Assembly (NCBI RefSeq): GCF_015674855.1
Contig: NZ_JADMLG010000002.1
Coordinates: 434,001-498,000 of the forward strand
Source: Nocardia bovistercoris
GTDB lineage: Bacteria; Actinomycetota; Actinomycetes; Mycobacteriales; Mycobacteriaceae
DNA length: 64,000 bases
Direction of reading: 5' to 3'
In this document: in pieces, positions 36,851 to 45,549 of the stretch
Numbering within the stretch: position 1 is the stretch's first letter
Layout: every line of letters starts with the position of its first letter
The notes under the pieces: generated by a model
The model's database searches: none
What the model saw: only the letters and a program-made list of their open reading frames with translations
What the model was told of the DNA's origin: nothing
Position numbers and translations under genes: made by a program

Positions 36851-38319
36851 ACGGTGTCGGCTTCGGCCTTGTCGCTCGCCGCTCGGCCGCCCGAGGCCGA
36901 GTGTCGGACGAACAGCGCCGACGCGATCACGCCGATCACCAGGATCGAGGCGGGCAGCACGGTGGCTTCGGCGAGTGCGGAGCTGAACGCGTCCTTGACG
37001 AAGTCCGGGATCGCCCCCTGTCCCGCACCGCCTTCGGCGATCTTGCCGCCGCCGAGCCCGTTCGCGCTCATCCGCGAGGCGACCAGCGCGCTGATGGCCG
37101 CGCTGCCGAGCACCGAACCGATCTGGCGGGTGGTGTTGTAGATGCCGGCACCCGCGCCCGCCAGCTGCACCGGCAGGTTGTGGGTGGCGGTGGCCGCCAG
37201 CGGCGCCCAGATGCAGGCGTTGGCGAAACCGCCGATGGCGGCCGCGATCAGGAACCACACGATCGAGGAATCCGGGCTCATCACCCCGGCGAAACAGAAG
37301 ACCACCGCGGCGAAGAGGGTGAACCCGACGGTCGGCACCAGGCGGGGATGCAGCCGGTCGGCGAACCTGCCGACGAACGGCGCGAAGATTCCGGTGACGA
37401 TCGCCATCGGCGCGAGGACCAGCGCGGACTTGGTCGGCGACATCTCACGCACGGCTTGCAGATAGAAGTAGATGGGCACCATCAGCGAAGTGATGGCCGC
37501 ACCCATCGCGGCGATGGCGATATTCGACAGCGAGAAGTTGCGGTCGGCGAACAGTCCGAGCGGCAGCAGCGGTTCCCCGGTGTTGCGGCGCTGATTCCAG
37601 ACGAACAGGCCGAGCACAACCACACCGGCCGCGATCATCAGCCAGATACCCGCCGACCAGTCGTAGCTGTTGCCCTCCTGGATCCCGAAAACCACCAGGA
37701 AAAGGCCGATTCCGCTGAGCACGATGCCGGGGATGTCGAATTTGTGCTCGTGAGTCGGCAGGCTGGGCACCAGCCACATCGCGAGCGCGAAGGCGATGAT
37801 GCCGACCGGGATGTTGACGAAGAAGATCCACTCCCAGCCGAGCCCGTCGACGAGGACGCCGCCGAGGATCGGGCCGACCAGCGTCGCCAGGCCGGCGACA
37901 CCGCCCCACAGGCCCATGGCCGCACCGCGCTTGTCCGGCGGGAAGGTGCGGGTGATGACCGCCATGGTCTGCGGGGTCATCAGCGCCGCGCCGAGACCCT
38001 GCACCGCGCGGGCCGCGATGAGTGTCTCGACGTTGCCGGACAGGCCGCACCACAGCGAGGCCGCGGTGAAGACGGCCAAGCCGACGAGGTAGATGTTCTT
38101 GGGGCCGAAGCGATCACCGAGCCTGCCGGTGACAAGCAGCGGCACCGCGTAGGTCAGCAGGTAGGCGCTGGTGACCCAGATGACCTTGGAGATATCGGAC
38201 TGCAGATCTTCCATGATCGCCGGATTCGCGACGGCGACGATGGTCATATCCAACAGGATCATGAAGAATCCGACGACGAGCGCGACCAGCGCGAGCCACG
38301 GATTACGTTGGGTAGGCAT
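36841..38319 (-). CDS. MFS drug exporter, DHA2 (EmrB/QacA, 14-TM) family
   Basis: About 492 residues, strongly hydrophobic throughout with ~14 helices. LLDMTIVAVANPAI in helix 1 (motif D1), VTGRLGDRFGPKNIYLVG (motif A), and GPILGGVLVDGLGWEWIFFV (motif C, antiporter signature) place it in the DHA2 proton-drug antiporters. ATG 38319 has an upstream GGAA; longer frames upstream are not hydrophobic. The PadR gene starts the operon 46 bp upstream, so induction by the effluxed compound is likely. The last codons form the end copy of a tandem repeat. Confidence 0.92.
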   Translation of the reverse strand: MPTQRNPWLALVALVVGFFMILLDMTIVAVANPAIMEDLQSDISKVIWVTSAYLLTYAVPLLVTGRLGDRFGPKNIYLVGLAVFTAASLWCGLSGNVETLIAARAVQGLGAALMTPQTMAVITRTFPPDKRGAAMGLWGGVAGLATLVGPILGGVLVDGLGWEWIFFVNIPVGIIAFALAMWLVPSLPTHEHKFDIPGIVLSGIGLFLVVFGIQEGNSYDWSAGIWLMIAAGVVVLGLFVWNQRRNTGEPLLPLGLFADRNFSLSNIAIAAMGAAITSLMVPIYFYLQAVREMSPTKSALVLAPMAIVTGIFAPFVGRFADRLHPRLVPTVGFTLFAAVVFCFAGVMSPDSSIVWFLIAAAIGGFANACIWAPLAATATHNLPVQLAGAGAGIYNTTRQIGSVLGSAAISALVASRMSANGLGGGKIAEGGAGQGAIPDFVKDAFSSALAEATVLPASILVIGVIASALFVRHSASGGRAASDKAEADTVAA

Positions 38320-38365
38320 GGATTTCGTTCCTAACTCGGAATGTCGTAGTTCTCGGCGGCGCGGT

Positions 38366-39037
38366 TCACAGCGGTGCCGCCCGGCGCCGGACGGGCGGAG
38401 GAACAGCCGAATCCGACTCGGCCCAAGGGTGTTCCGGTCCCGATACCCGCAGGCCGGTGAGCGGGTCGAACTCCTCCCAGTCGAGCGCACCGCTCTCCAG
38501 GTCGATCACGAATTGTTCGAGCCAGGCCACCTGGGATCCGAGGGTGGCACGCAGATACGGCACGACGACCCAGTAGCGGCGCGGCACCATGTGCGCGGCG
38601 GCCCACTCCGCCATGCGGTCGAGGTCCTCGATGTCTACGCGCAGGAATCGCAGCCGCTCCCGGAGCAGTGCCACGACATCCTCGCGCGGCAGGTTGTGGG
38701 CCTCGGCCAGCGCCAACGGGAAGATCGGATATTCGGCGTGCGGGAAACGCAACACTTCCGCGAGCCTGGCCCGCAGCGTCTCGTGTCCGCGCTCGGTGAG
38801 GCGGTAGGTGGTGCGCTCGGGACGATTACCCTCCCGATCCACCCCTTCCGCGAATACCAGTTCCTGATCGGCCAGTCGCGCGACGGTGTGATACAGCGAC
38901 CCCGCACTGACCTTGACCAGCAGATCATCCCCCCGACTGAGCAGTAGTTGATACATCTCGTATGGATGCATGGGCCGCTCCTCGAGCAGCGCGAGCACCG
39001 CCACCGCCAAAGCCGTCACCTGCGGACGCTGCCCCAT
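38366..39037 (-). CDS. PadR-family transcriptional regulator
   Basis: About 223 residues. The N-terminal winged helix has the PadR wording ALLEERPMHPYEMYQLLLS, VSAGSLYHTVARLADQELVF and TYRLTERGHETLRARLAEVL; a long C-terminal helical region (RLRFLRVDIEDLDRMAEWAA) mediates dimerisation in relatives. ATG 39037 is fixed by a strong GGAGGTGGAG upstream; longer frames are possible but unsupported. It is followed after 46 bp by the MFS exporter, a standard repressor-pump arrangement. Confidence 0.9.
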   Translation of the reverse strand: MGQRPQVTALAVAVLALLEERPMHPYEMYQLLLSRGDDLLVKVSAGSLYHTVARLADQELVFAEGVDREGNRPERTTYRLTERGHETLRARLAEVLRFPHAEYPIFPLALAEAHNLPREDVVALLRERLRFLRVDIEDLDRMAEWAAAHMVPRRYWVVVPYLRATLGSQVAWLEQFVIDLESGALDWEEFDPLTGLRVSGPEHPWAESDSAVPPPVRRRAAPL

Positions 39038-39371
39038 GCTCTCCACCTCCACGCTCACGCACGAACCCGCGCGATCGCCGGACCGAGCCACACCCGCCCC
39101 GACCTATTCCACCAGAAATACTCCACACGGAATATACGACTCGGGGCAATGCGCGAACAAGAGTGGACCCCGACGAGTCCACTGTGATGCCCACCACTCC
39201 CGATCGATATCCGCGCGGCCGCGGCGAGCCGTTTCAGGCGATCGGGCCACGACGCTCCATCCTCGACCCGGCCGAAATCCAGCACGGAAGTCATTGAAGC
39301 GACTACGAATTCACGGCGGCTACGAATTCGATCATCGTCACCGCACGGACAGCCGTGCAGGCCGCACCAGG
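39038..39371. other. Intergenic region upstream of padR
   Basis: About 334 bp between the padR start and the end of the osmolyte-binding protein gene. The only structure seen is the inverted repeat and minus-strand -10 described separately; the rest shows no supported gene or repeat. Confidence 0.5.
39117..39137 (-). promoter_or_regulatory. Candidate padR operator/promoter
   Basis: ATACTCC-ACAC-GGAATAT (39118-39135) is an inverted repeat with 6 of 7 pairs. On the minus strand its outer arm overlaps TATATT, a plausible -10 box about 95 bp upstream of padR. Position suits autoregulation. Confidence 0.35.
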
Positions 39372-40256
39372 TCAGAGAGCGTGGGCGTCGAGCCAGAGGC
39401 GGGCGGCTTCGGCGGGGGTTGCGCCGGAACGGACTCGCAGGATCATGTCCACGAGGTCGTCGGTGGTGAGTTCGCCTGCGACGTAGTTCAGTTTCTTTAC
39501 GCGCTGGTCGTCGAGGAGGCCCCTGCGGAACAGGGGGACGACGTTTTGGGCGGGGACGGCGTAGTCGTCGTCGGCGAGGACGGTTAGACCGGCGTCCGCG
39601 CCGGGGGCGAGAGTCGGGGGGCCGGACAAGATGCCGACCTGGAATTCACCTGCCAGCAGGCTGTTTCGCAGAATCGCGGGGTCAGGTGTCGGCCTGCCGC
39701 CCGCGAAACCGCAACCTGCGATCTTCGCCGCGGCGCCGGGGAGGACGTCGGGGACGGGGGCCTCGGTGGCTTGCCAGGTCGAGCAATGCGGGGTCAGGTC
39801 CGTGACGGTGTGCACGCGCTCGCGGGTCGAGGTGTCGGCCGCGAGAAGTACGCGGGGACGCATGTCGGTCCACTCGGCGGGGTCGGCTACGAGTAGGCCC
39901 GGAGGTAGGGCGCGGCTCAAAGATTCGGTGACCTGGGCGGGGGTGCGTGCGGTGCTCGTCGCGTCGAGGTGGGTGAGCAGTTCGCCGCCGTGTTCGCCGA
40001 CCAGTGCGATTCGCCCCTGGTCCAGTGCGGTCAGGTAGTCGGCGCGCTGCCCGAGCCCGGTGAGTACCGTGACCCGCAGGCCGGTGCGGGCCAGCGCGCC
40101 CGCGTAGACCTCGGCGAGCACAGTGGATTCGATCGAATCGCCCGCGCCGACCACGAACGCCGGATCGGCGTCATCGGAACCGCAGGATACGGCGGCGATG
40201 GCGGCCGTGACCACCAGAAACCGGGCGAGGGCCCGCTTCGACGCGGCCACGAACAT
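39372..40256 (-). CDS. Osmoprotectant/glycine betaine-type substrate-binding lipoprotein (OpuAC fold), orphan
   Basis: About 294 residues. Signal peptide RFLVVTAAIAAVSC with a lipobox-like AVSC (Cys about residue 23), then FVVGAGDSIESTVLAEVYAG, the first lobe of OpuAC/QAT-type binding proteins, and the family-like VGEHGGELLTHL and YAVPAQNVVPLFRRG. Relatives deliver betaine, choline or carnitine to an ABC permease. Neither a permease nor an ATPase gene is adjacent, so it either borrows a transporter encoded elsewhere or is a sensor. The start is ATG 40256; upstream frames lack a signal peptide. Confidence 0.75.
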   Translation of the reverse strand: MFVAASKRALARFLVVTAAIAAVSCGSDDADPAFVVGAGDSIESTVLAEVYAGALARTGLRVTVLTGLGQRADYLTALDQGRIALVGEHGGELLTHLDATSTARTPAQVTESLSRALPPGLLVADPAEWTDMRPRVLLAADTSTRERVHTVTDLTPHCSTWQATEAPVPDVLPGAAAKIAGCGFAGGRPTPDPAILRNSLLAGEFQVGILSGPPTLAPGADAGLTVLADDDYAVPAQNVVPLFRRGLLDDQRVKKLNYVAGELTTDDLVDMILRVRSGATPAEAARLWLDAHAL

Positions 40257-40383
40257 GCGGGCGACACCAACTCTCGCGAGTCGAGGGAGCCGAGGGATCG
40301 GCTCGGTAGCGGGCAGTATGGACCACCAGAATGTACCGGTGGCCGACGCGCCCCTGTCGCTCGCATCACCCGGAAGGATTTTC

Positions 40384-40503
40384 GTGCACACCACATTCGG
40401 CTCCGATACTTTGCGGCGCTCGGCACTGCGTTTCGCGCTGCGTGTGGCGCGCATCCTTGTCACGAGCAGCGTGCTCGCCGCTGCGATGGTTCTGTCGCGG
40501 TGA
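40384..40503 (+). CDS. Possible 39-residue membrane microprotein
   Basis: A GTG with GGAAGG about 8 nt upstream opens a 39-codon frame: polar start, basic LRRSALRFALRVAR, then a hydrophobic ILVTSSVLAAAMVL. The layout is that of a small single-pass or membrane-surface peptide. There is no homologue I recognise and the hydrophobic part is short, so it may be spurious. It lies in the gap between the divergently placed binding-protein gene and the malic enzyme terminator. Confidence 0.3.
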   Translation: MHTTFGSDTLRRSALRFALRVARILVTSSVLAAAMVLSR

Positions 40504-40680
40504 TTTCGGTGCGCATCTTGCGGCAATCCCCATGTGTCACCTTCATATGGTTCCGGCTTGTCGATGCCGGAGGCCGCTGAGAGACGCTTCGGAGTCTTTG
40601 GAGATCAGTCGTGATCGCAGTTACGCGACGGGGGTTTCGAGGTTGAGCTTGTGTCGAGCGATCGCGGGGAGTGAAACGGC

Positions 40681-40712
40681 TCGGGCCGCGCACTTGTGAG
40701 TGCGCGGCCCGA
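40681..40712 (-). terminator. Rho-independent terminator of malic enzyme
   Basis: A perfect 14-bp stem with a TGTG loop, 15 bp beyond the malic enzyme stop on the minus strand, followed by GCCGTTTC. Confidence 0.8.
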
Positions 40713-40726
40713 GGACGGGGTTCGGG

Positions 40727-41932
40727 TCAGGCGACACCTTCGGCGCGGGCGGCGGCGGCGACGGCTTCGGCGACCGCGGGGGCGACGCGGGGGTCGAGCG
40801 GGCTCGGGACGATCTTGTCGGGGCCCAGTTCGTCGGCGACGACGCCGAGGATGGCGTTCGCGGCGGCGATCTTCATGCCTTCGGTGATGCGGCGGGCGCC
40901 CGCGTCGAGGGCGCCCTTGAAGATGCCGGGGAAGGCGAGGACGTTGTTGATCTGGTTCGGGAAGTCGCTGCGGCCGGTGGCGACGATCGAGGCGTATTTG
41001 CGGGCCACGTCGGGGTGGATCTCCGGATCGGGATTCGACATGGCGAACACGATCGACTCGGGGGCCATGGACGCGATCAGCTCTTCGGCGATGACACCGG
41101 CGGACAGGCCGAGGAACACGTCGGCGCCCGCGAGCGCCTCGGCGGCGCCGCCCTGCAGGCCGCGCGGGTTGGTGCGCTGGGCCAGTTCGGCCTTCACCTC
41201 GTTGAGGTCGGCGCGCTCGCGGGCGACGATGCCGCGCGAATCGAGCACGGTGACATCGGCCACACCCGCGGCGAGCAGGATGTTGGTGCACGCGACGCCC
41301 GCCGCGCCCGCACCGGACACCACGACCTTCAGGCCGTCGATGCCGCGGCCCTGAACGCGGGCCGCGCCGTTGAGGGCGGCGAGCACGACGATGGCGGTGC
41401 CGTGCTGGTCGTCGTGCATGACCGGGCAGTCCAGCGCCTCGACGACGCGCTTCTCGATCTCGAAGCAGCGCGGGGCCGAGATGTCCTCGAGGTTGACCGC
41501 GCCGAAGCTCGGGCGCAACCGGATCAGGGTTTCGACGATCTCGTCGACGTCCTTGGTGTCGAGCACGATCGGAATGGAGTTCAGCCCGGCGAACTTCTTG
41601 AACAGCGCCGACTTGCCCTCCATGACCGGCAGCGAGGCGCGCGGTCCGATGTCGCCGAGGCCGAGCACCGCGGTGCCGTCGCTGACCACGACGACGAGCC
41701 GATCGGTCCAGGTGTACTGCTTGGCCATCGACTCGTCCTCGGCGATGGCCCGGCTGACCTGCGCGACACCGGGGGTGTAGGCGATGGACAGATCACGCTG
41801 GGTGTCCAGCGGCGCCGACAGTTCGACCGACAGTTTGCCGCCGAGGTGACCCGCGAAGATCTCCTCCGACGAGATCGAGGCGAGGGAAGCTGGATCCGCG
41901 GTGGCATTCGGTGCGTCAGTCACAGGTGACAC
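40727..41932 (-). CDS. NAD(P)-dependent malic enzyme
   Basis: About 401 residues, the short bacterial form. SIAYTPGVAQVSRAIAED, the tyrosine and lysine regions (TDRLVVVVSDGTAVLGLG, MEGKSALFKKFAG), metal ligands in GAVNLEDISAPRCFEIE and the nucleotide motif VVVSGAGAAGVACTNILL are all present. It decarboxylates malate to pyruvate, linking the TCA cycle to gluconeogenesis or NADPH supply. GTG 41932 is chosen because AGGAG is 8 nt upstream; a second GTG lies 9 nt inside. A strong terminator follows the stop. Confidence 0.93.
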   Translation of the reverse strand: MSPVTDAPNATADPASLASISSEEIFAGHLGGKLSVELSAPLDTQRDLSIAYTPGVAQVSRAIAEDESMAKQYTWTDRLVVVVSDGTAVLGLGDIGPRASLPVMEGKSALFKKFAGLNSIPIVLDTKDVDEIVETLIRLRPSFGAVNLEDISAPRCFEIEKRVVEALDCPVMHDDQHGTAIVVLAALNGAARVQGRGIDGLKVVVSGAGAAGVACTNILLAAGVADVTVLDSRGIVARERADLNEVKAELAQRTNPRGLQGGAAEALAGADVFLGLSAGVIAEELIASMAPESIVFAMSNPDPEIHPDVARKYASIVATGRSDFPNQINNVLAFPGIFKGALDAGARRITEGMKIAAANAILGVVADELGPDKIVPSPLDPRVAPAVAEAVAAAARAEGVA

Positions 41933-42452
41933 GATTTCACTCCTGCTCGGGTCGGGATAAACCGGGGGACGGTTACCGCCGGGTATTGCGATAGTGCTCG
42001 ATTCGGGCCGCTCGCCGGGTGCGCCGAGGAGTCCGAATCGTCTTCCGATCGGGGTCGGGTATCCGACGATCCGCATCGAAAATCGTGGCGCGGCGCTGAT
42101 CCGCGAAGCGGAGAAGCCGGAGGGTGGTCCGGACGGAAGCTACGGGGCGACCTTCGGGGCGCGACGGTGCGTCGCGCGGCGGAGATCGGTATTCCCGAAC
42201 CCGGCGGTGGCGGAGGTTGGGAATTCGCAATATTCTGCCGGCCACTGTGAAACTTGCCAACCCGCTGTGTCGAAATCGGTTGGCGTGTCATATTCGGAGG
42301 ATAGGACCTCGGAATTACCCCGAGGTAAGCGGAAACTCGCACATCGGCGAACAGCTGGTGTGAGGCAGCGCAGCGAACTTCTTCCCGGATCGTGAGATCT
42401 GCGAATATTCCGTGGTCAGCGCCGGTATCAGACAACTACGGTATATCGGTCG
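41933..42452. other. Region upstream of malic enzyme
   Basis: About 520 bp with lower GC than the surroundings in parts (42180-42420). It must hold the malic enzyme promoter on the minus strand. A 7-bp hairpin (ACCTCGG / CCGAGGT, 42306-42326) is the only structure seen; no frame here looks like a gene. Confidence 0.4.
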
Positions 42453-42895
42453 CAATGCGACGGGGTCCGCGGACTCCCGCACGCCGATCTTTCTATCAAT
42501 ACCCCCTGACCGTGCCGATGCCCCAGGCTCAACCAGCGGCTCGAGCCCTCTCGGCGACACGGTCTCGATCAGCGCCACAGCCCCGATCGGGAAAGCACTC
42601 CCGATCCGCGCCGCAACCCCCGATCGGCAGCTCGGTCCCGAGAGTCAGCAACCGGTATCCGCCAACTAGACCCATCGATCACAATGCGACGGGGTCCGCG
42701 CGGATCTTTCTATCAATACCCCTGACCGTACCGATGCCTCTGGCTCAACCAGCGGCTCGAGCCCTCTCGGCGGCACGGTCTCGATCGGTGCCACTGCCTC
42801 GGATCGGCAAGGCGCTCCCGATCCGCGCCGCAACCCCCGATCGGCAGCTCGGTCCTGAGGGTCAGCAACCGGTATCCGGTAACTAGACCCATCGA
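42453..42895. repeat. Two degenerate copies of the flavoprotein gene 3' end
   Basis: The sequence at the gene's own 3' terminus (CAATGCGAC at 42899) recurs at 42682 and 42453, spaced 217 and 229 bp. Each copy keeps the same order: DPVAL codons, GATCTTTCTATCAATA-like segment, CTCGAGCCC, then GATCGG-rich DNA. Minus-strand translation gives RGLEPLVEP in both, against the gene's own LGPLVES. They have no start of their own and are best read as duplicated, decaying coding tails. Confidence 0.75.
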
Positions 42896-45232
42896 TCACA
42901 ATGCGACCGGGTCAGCGGACTCCCGCGCGGATCTTCCCGTCAATGCCCCTGACTCCACCAACGGCCCGAGCTCCATCGGCACCACAGCCTCGATCGGCAC
43001 TGCAGCCTCGATCGTCGGCACGGTCTCGATCGGCGCCGCAGCCTCGATCGGCAGCGTGGCACCAACCTGCGGCGTGGCCCCAACCTGCGCAGTTCCCTCG
43101 ATCGGCAGGGCACCTCCGATCGGCGCCACAACCTCGATCGACAGCACGGCCCCACCCTGCGGCACGGCCCCAACCTGCGGCACAACCTCGGTCGACAGCG
43201 CGGCCCCAACCTGCGGCACGGCCCCAACCTGCGCAGTTCCCTCGATCGGCAGGGCACCTCCGATCGGCGCCCCAACCTCGATCGGCAACGTGGCCCCAAC
43301 CTGCGGCACGGCCCCAACCTGCGGCACAGCCCCGATCTGCGGCACGACCCCGATCTGCGGCGCCCCCTCGATCGGCAGGGCACCTCCGATCGGCGCCCCA
43401 ACCTCGATCGGCAACGTGGCCCCAACCTGCGGCACGGCCCCAACCTGCGGCGCCCCCTCGATCGGCACGGCACCCCCGATCGACGCCACAACCTCGATCG
43501 GCAACGTCGCCCCAACCTGCAACGTGGTCCCGATCTGCGGCGCGGTCTCGGCGGCTTCGCCTGCCACCGAGGGCGGACGGATGAGCGCCGATTCCTGTCC
43601 GGCCGGTACGCGGCCCGCCTCGGGAACGCTCACGTCTGCGGGGACGCGCGGCGGCAGCGCGAGTATCGATTCCTGTCCGGCGAGTCGACGACCCGCCGAC
43701 GATAGTTCGGGTTCGTCGCCTTCGGTCTCGGCCTCGGTCCGCACCCAGACCTGGTCGAGCCCGCCCGAGCGCACGCGCACCCGCCAGTCGGCCTGTGCGC
43801 CGGGATGGTCGGTGCGCCGGTGCATCCCCCTGGTCTCGGTGCGGGCCAGCGCGCTGTATTTGGTCCAGCGCGCCACCGCAAGCAGCGCCGCGGCCTGCCT
43901 GGCGCGCAACCGGTCCGCGCCGCGCCCGCCCAGTTCGAAGAGGGCGCCAGGCCACATGGCGTCCAGTTCGGCGATGCTGTCGCGCAGGCTGCCCGCGCTG
44001 CGCCAGTAGCTGCGGCGCAACGGGAGCGTGTGTTCCTGGACGAGTCCGATGACGGCCCTCGGATCGATGCGCGCCCGATCGTGCAGTCCCGCACCGGGCA
44101 CCGCGCTCACGCGCCGCGTTCCGCTGGTGCGCGCGAATCGTGCCGCCCCCGCGCCCGCCCATACACCGGACGCGAGCGCCCACGCGCCCCCTTGACCGCC
44201 GAATCCGCTCACCGCACCGGTGATCGCCTCGCGGGTGGTCACATCGCCCGCGCCGAACAGTCCGGGCACGGTGGTCGCGCAGTCCTCGGTGGCGACCCGC
44301 AGTCCGCCGGTGCCGCGCACGGTGCCTTCGAGCACCGGCCGCACCGGAATTCGCCCCGCGGGGTCGACCGCGCCCTGTCGCGACAGCCAACTCCGCATGG
44401 TGTCGGGCAGATCCTCGAGCGCGGCGAATACCCGCCTGCCCGCCGCGATGGCGGTGAATGCCTCGGCCCGATTTCCGAGCAGTTCGGCCCCTGATTCGTC
44501 GTACAAGGCGGTGAAATGCCTGCCGAGTCCGGGGGCGTAACTCGAATGCGTCACAGACGCGTGTGTATTCAGTACCGGTGCGAGTCCGTAGGCGCTGGAG
44601 AATTCCATTCCGGACAATTCCGCGCCCGCTTCGACGGCGAACAGCAGCCCGTCACCGGTATCGACATCGGTGCCCGCGCCGCCGGAAAGGAACGCGCAGC
44701 CGCCGGTCGCGACGATCACCGCGCCCGCGCGCACCGTCCACGGCCGGAACCGGTCGCGCTGGCGCAGGCCGGTGGCTCCCGCGACGACCCCGTCGGAGTC
44801 GGTGAGCAGTTGCAGCGCGGGATGGTGATCGAGGACCCGCACCCCGGCCTCGTAGAGCCGTCTTCGCATTCCGCGCAGGTAGCGCGTGCCATCGAGGTCG
44901 ATGCGCAGGGACGCGGGCCGGGCGCGCAGGCGGTATCCCCAGCGGGCGAGTTCCTCGACGCGGCGGTAGGTTTCCTCGAGCATCCGGTGGATGCGGTCGG
45001 GGTCGCCGAGATCGCCGCCGTGCGCGTAGGCGCGTCGGACCGCTTCGTCGCGCAGGGGTCCGTCGGGGATGTTCCACAGTGATGTCATGCCGAAGGCGGT
45101 CGGCCCCGAGGCGCCGCATCGAGCTTTGTCGACGAGGATCACGCGCGCGCCGAGCTGGGCCGCCGAGACAGCGGACCAGGTTCCGGCAGGGCCTCCACCG
45201 ATAACCAGAACATCCGTCTCATGATCGCTCAC
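42896..45232 (-). CDS. FAD-dependent oxidoreductase (fumarate reductase/AprA superfamily) with hexapeptide-repeat tail
   Basis: About 778 residues. Residues 1-~520 form a complete FAD_binding_2 flavoprotein: VLVIGGGPAGTWSAVSAAQL at the start, RCGASGPTAFGMTSLWNIP, TVPGLFGAGDVTTREAITG before a GGQGGAWALASG loop, and a helical C-terminal domain. Relatives oxidise succinate, aspartate or adenylylsulfate; the substrate is open. From about residue 560 to the end the protein is a low-complexity tail of hexapeptides such as QVGAVP, QVGATL, PIEVGA, PIGGAL. The GTG start (45232) is adjacent to the Rossmann motif but has no clear ribosome binding site. It follows the membrane protein gene by 50 bp. Confidence 0.8.
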   Translation of the reverse strand: MSDHETDVLVIGGGPAGTWSAVSAAQLGARVILVDKARCGASGPTAFGMTSLWNIPDGPLRDEAVRRAYAHGGDLGDPDRIHRMLEETYRRVEELARWGYRLRARPASLRIDLDGTRYLRGMRRRLYEAGVRVLDHHPALQLLTDSDGVVAGATGLRQRDRFRPWTVRAGAVIVATGGCAFLSGGAGTDVDTGDGLLFAVEAGAELSGMEFSSAYGLAPVLNTHASVTHSSYAPGLGRHFTALYDESGAELLGNRAEAFTAIAAGRRVFAALEDLPDTMRSWLSRQGAVDPAGRIPVRPVLEGTVRGTGGLRVATEDCATTVPGLFGAGDVTTREAITGAVSGFGGQGGAWALASGVWAGAGAARFARTSGTRRVSAVPGAGLHDRARIDPRAVIGLVQEHTLPLRRSYWRSAGSLRDSIAELDAMWPGALFELGGRGADRLRARQAAALLAVARWTKYSALARTETRGMHRRTDHPGAQADWRVRVRSGGLDQVWVRTEAETEGDEPELSSAGRRLAGQESILALPPRVPADVSVPEAGRVPAGQESALIRPPSVAGEAAETAPQIGTTLQVGATLPIEVVASIGGAVPIEGAPQVGAVPQVGATLPIEVGAPIGGALPIEGAPQIGVVPQIGAVPQVGAVPQVGATLPIEVGAPIGGALPIEGTAQVGAVPQVGAALSTEVVPQVGAVPQGGAVLSIEVVAPIGGALPIEGTAQVGATPQVGATLPIEAAAPIETVPTIEAAVPIEAVVPMELGPLVESGALTGRSARESADPVAL
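42950..43550 (-). repeat. 18-bp/hexapeptide tandem repeat tract in the flavoprotein gene
   Basis: About 33 units of 18 bp. The landmark CCCTCGATCGGC (first bases) recurs at 43095, 43239, 43365 and 43455; the distances 144, 126 and 90 are exact multiples of 18. Each unit encodes six residues beginning Ile/Val-Gly/Glu. Larger blocks of 5-8 units are themselves repeated, so the tract grew by unequal exchange while staying in frame. Confidence 0.85.
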
Positions 45233-45282
45233 AAAGAGAAATATTCGACCACAATTCACCCGCTCGCAACTAATACGCGGTT

Positions 45283-45549
45283 TCAACCCCACCACTGTGT
45301 CCAGAGCAATAGTCCAGCACACACGAAAACAACCAGAGACCCGGAAAATGCGGCGAAACCGCGATGCCTATCCGCGAAAATCTGGGCCGCGATCACCGCC
45401 ACCGCAGCCGCCAGATGCAGGGCGACCGATTCCCCGCCCGGTCCGGGAAATCCACGTCGACCCGCGACCACGGCCATGACGACGACCACGAGGGTGAGCA
45501 CGACGACCCCGGCGGCCGCCACACCGCTCACCCACCGGACCACTCTCAC
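45283..45549 (-). CDS. Small membrane protein coupled to PHP phosphoesterase
   Basis: 88 residues with three likely membrane helices: VSGVAAAGVVVLTLVVVVMAVV, VALHLAAAVAVIAAQIF and FSGSLVVFVCAGLLLW. The loop between helices 1 and 2 is glycine/proline-rich. No family recognised. Its GTG overlaps the PHP stop (GTGA), so the two are translationally coupled, and the flavoprotein gene follows 50 bp after its stop; the three may be one transcript. Confidence 0.7.
   Translation of the reverse strand: MRVVRWVSGVAAAGVVVLTLVVVVMAVVAGRRGFPGPGGESVALHLAAAVAVIAAQIFADRHRGFAAFSGSLVVFVCAGLLLWTQWWG

Noticed and set aside
42412..42899. Short frames in the decayed 3' copies as separate genes
   Set aside because: They have no start or ribosome binding site of their own and align to the tail of the upstream flavoprotein.
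42950..43550. GATCGG-rich tract as a CRISPR array or REP element
   Set aside because: The unit is 18 bp without spacers, stays in frame with an annotated protein and has no cas genes nearby.
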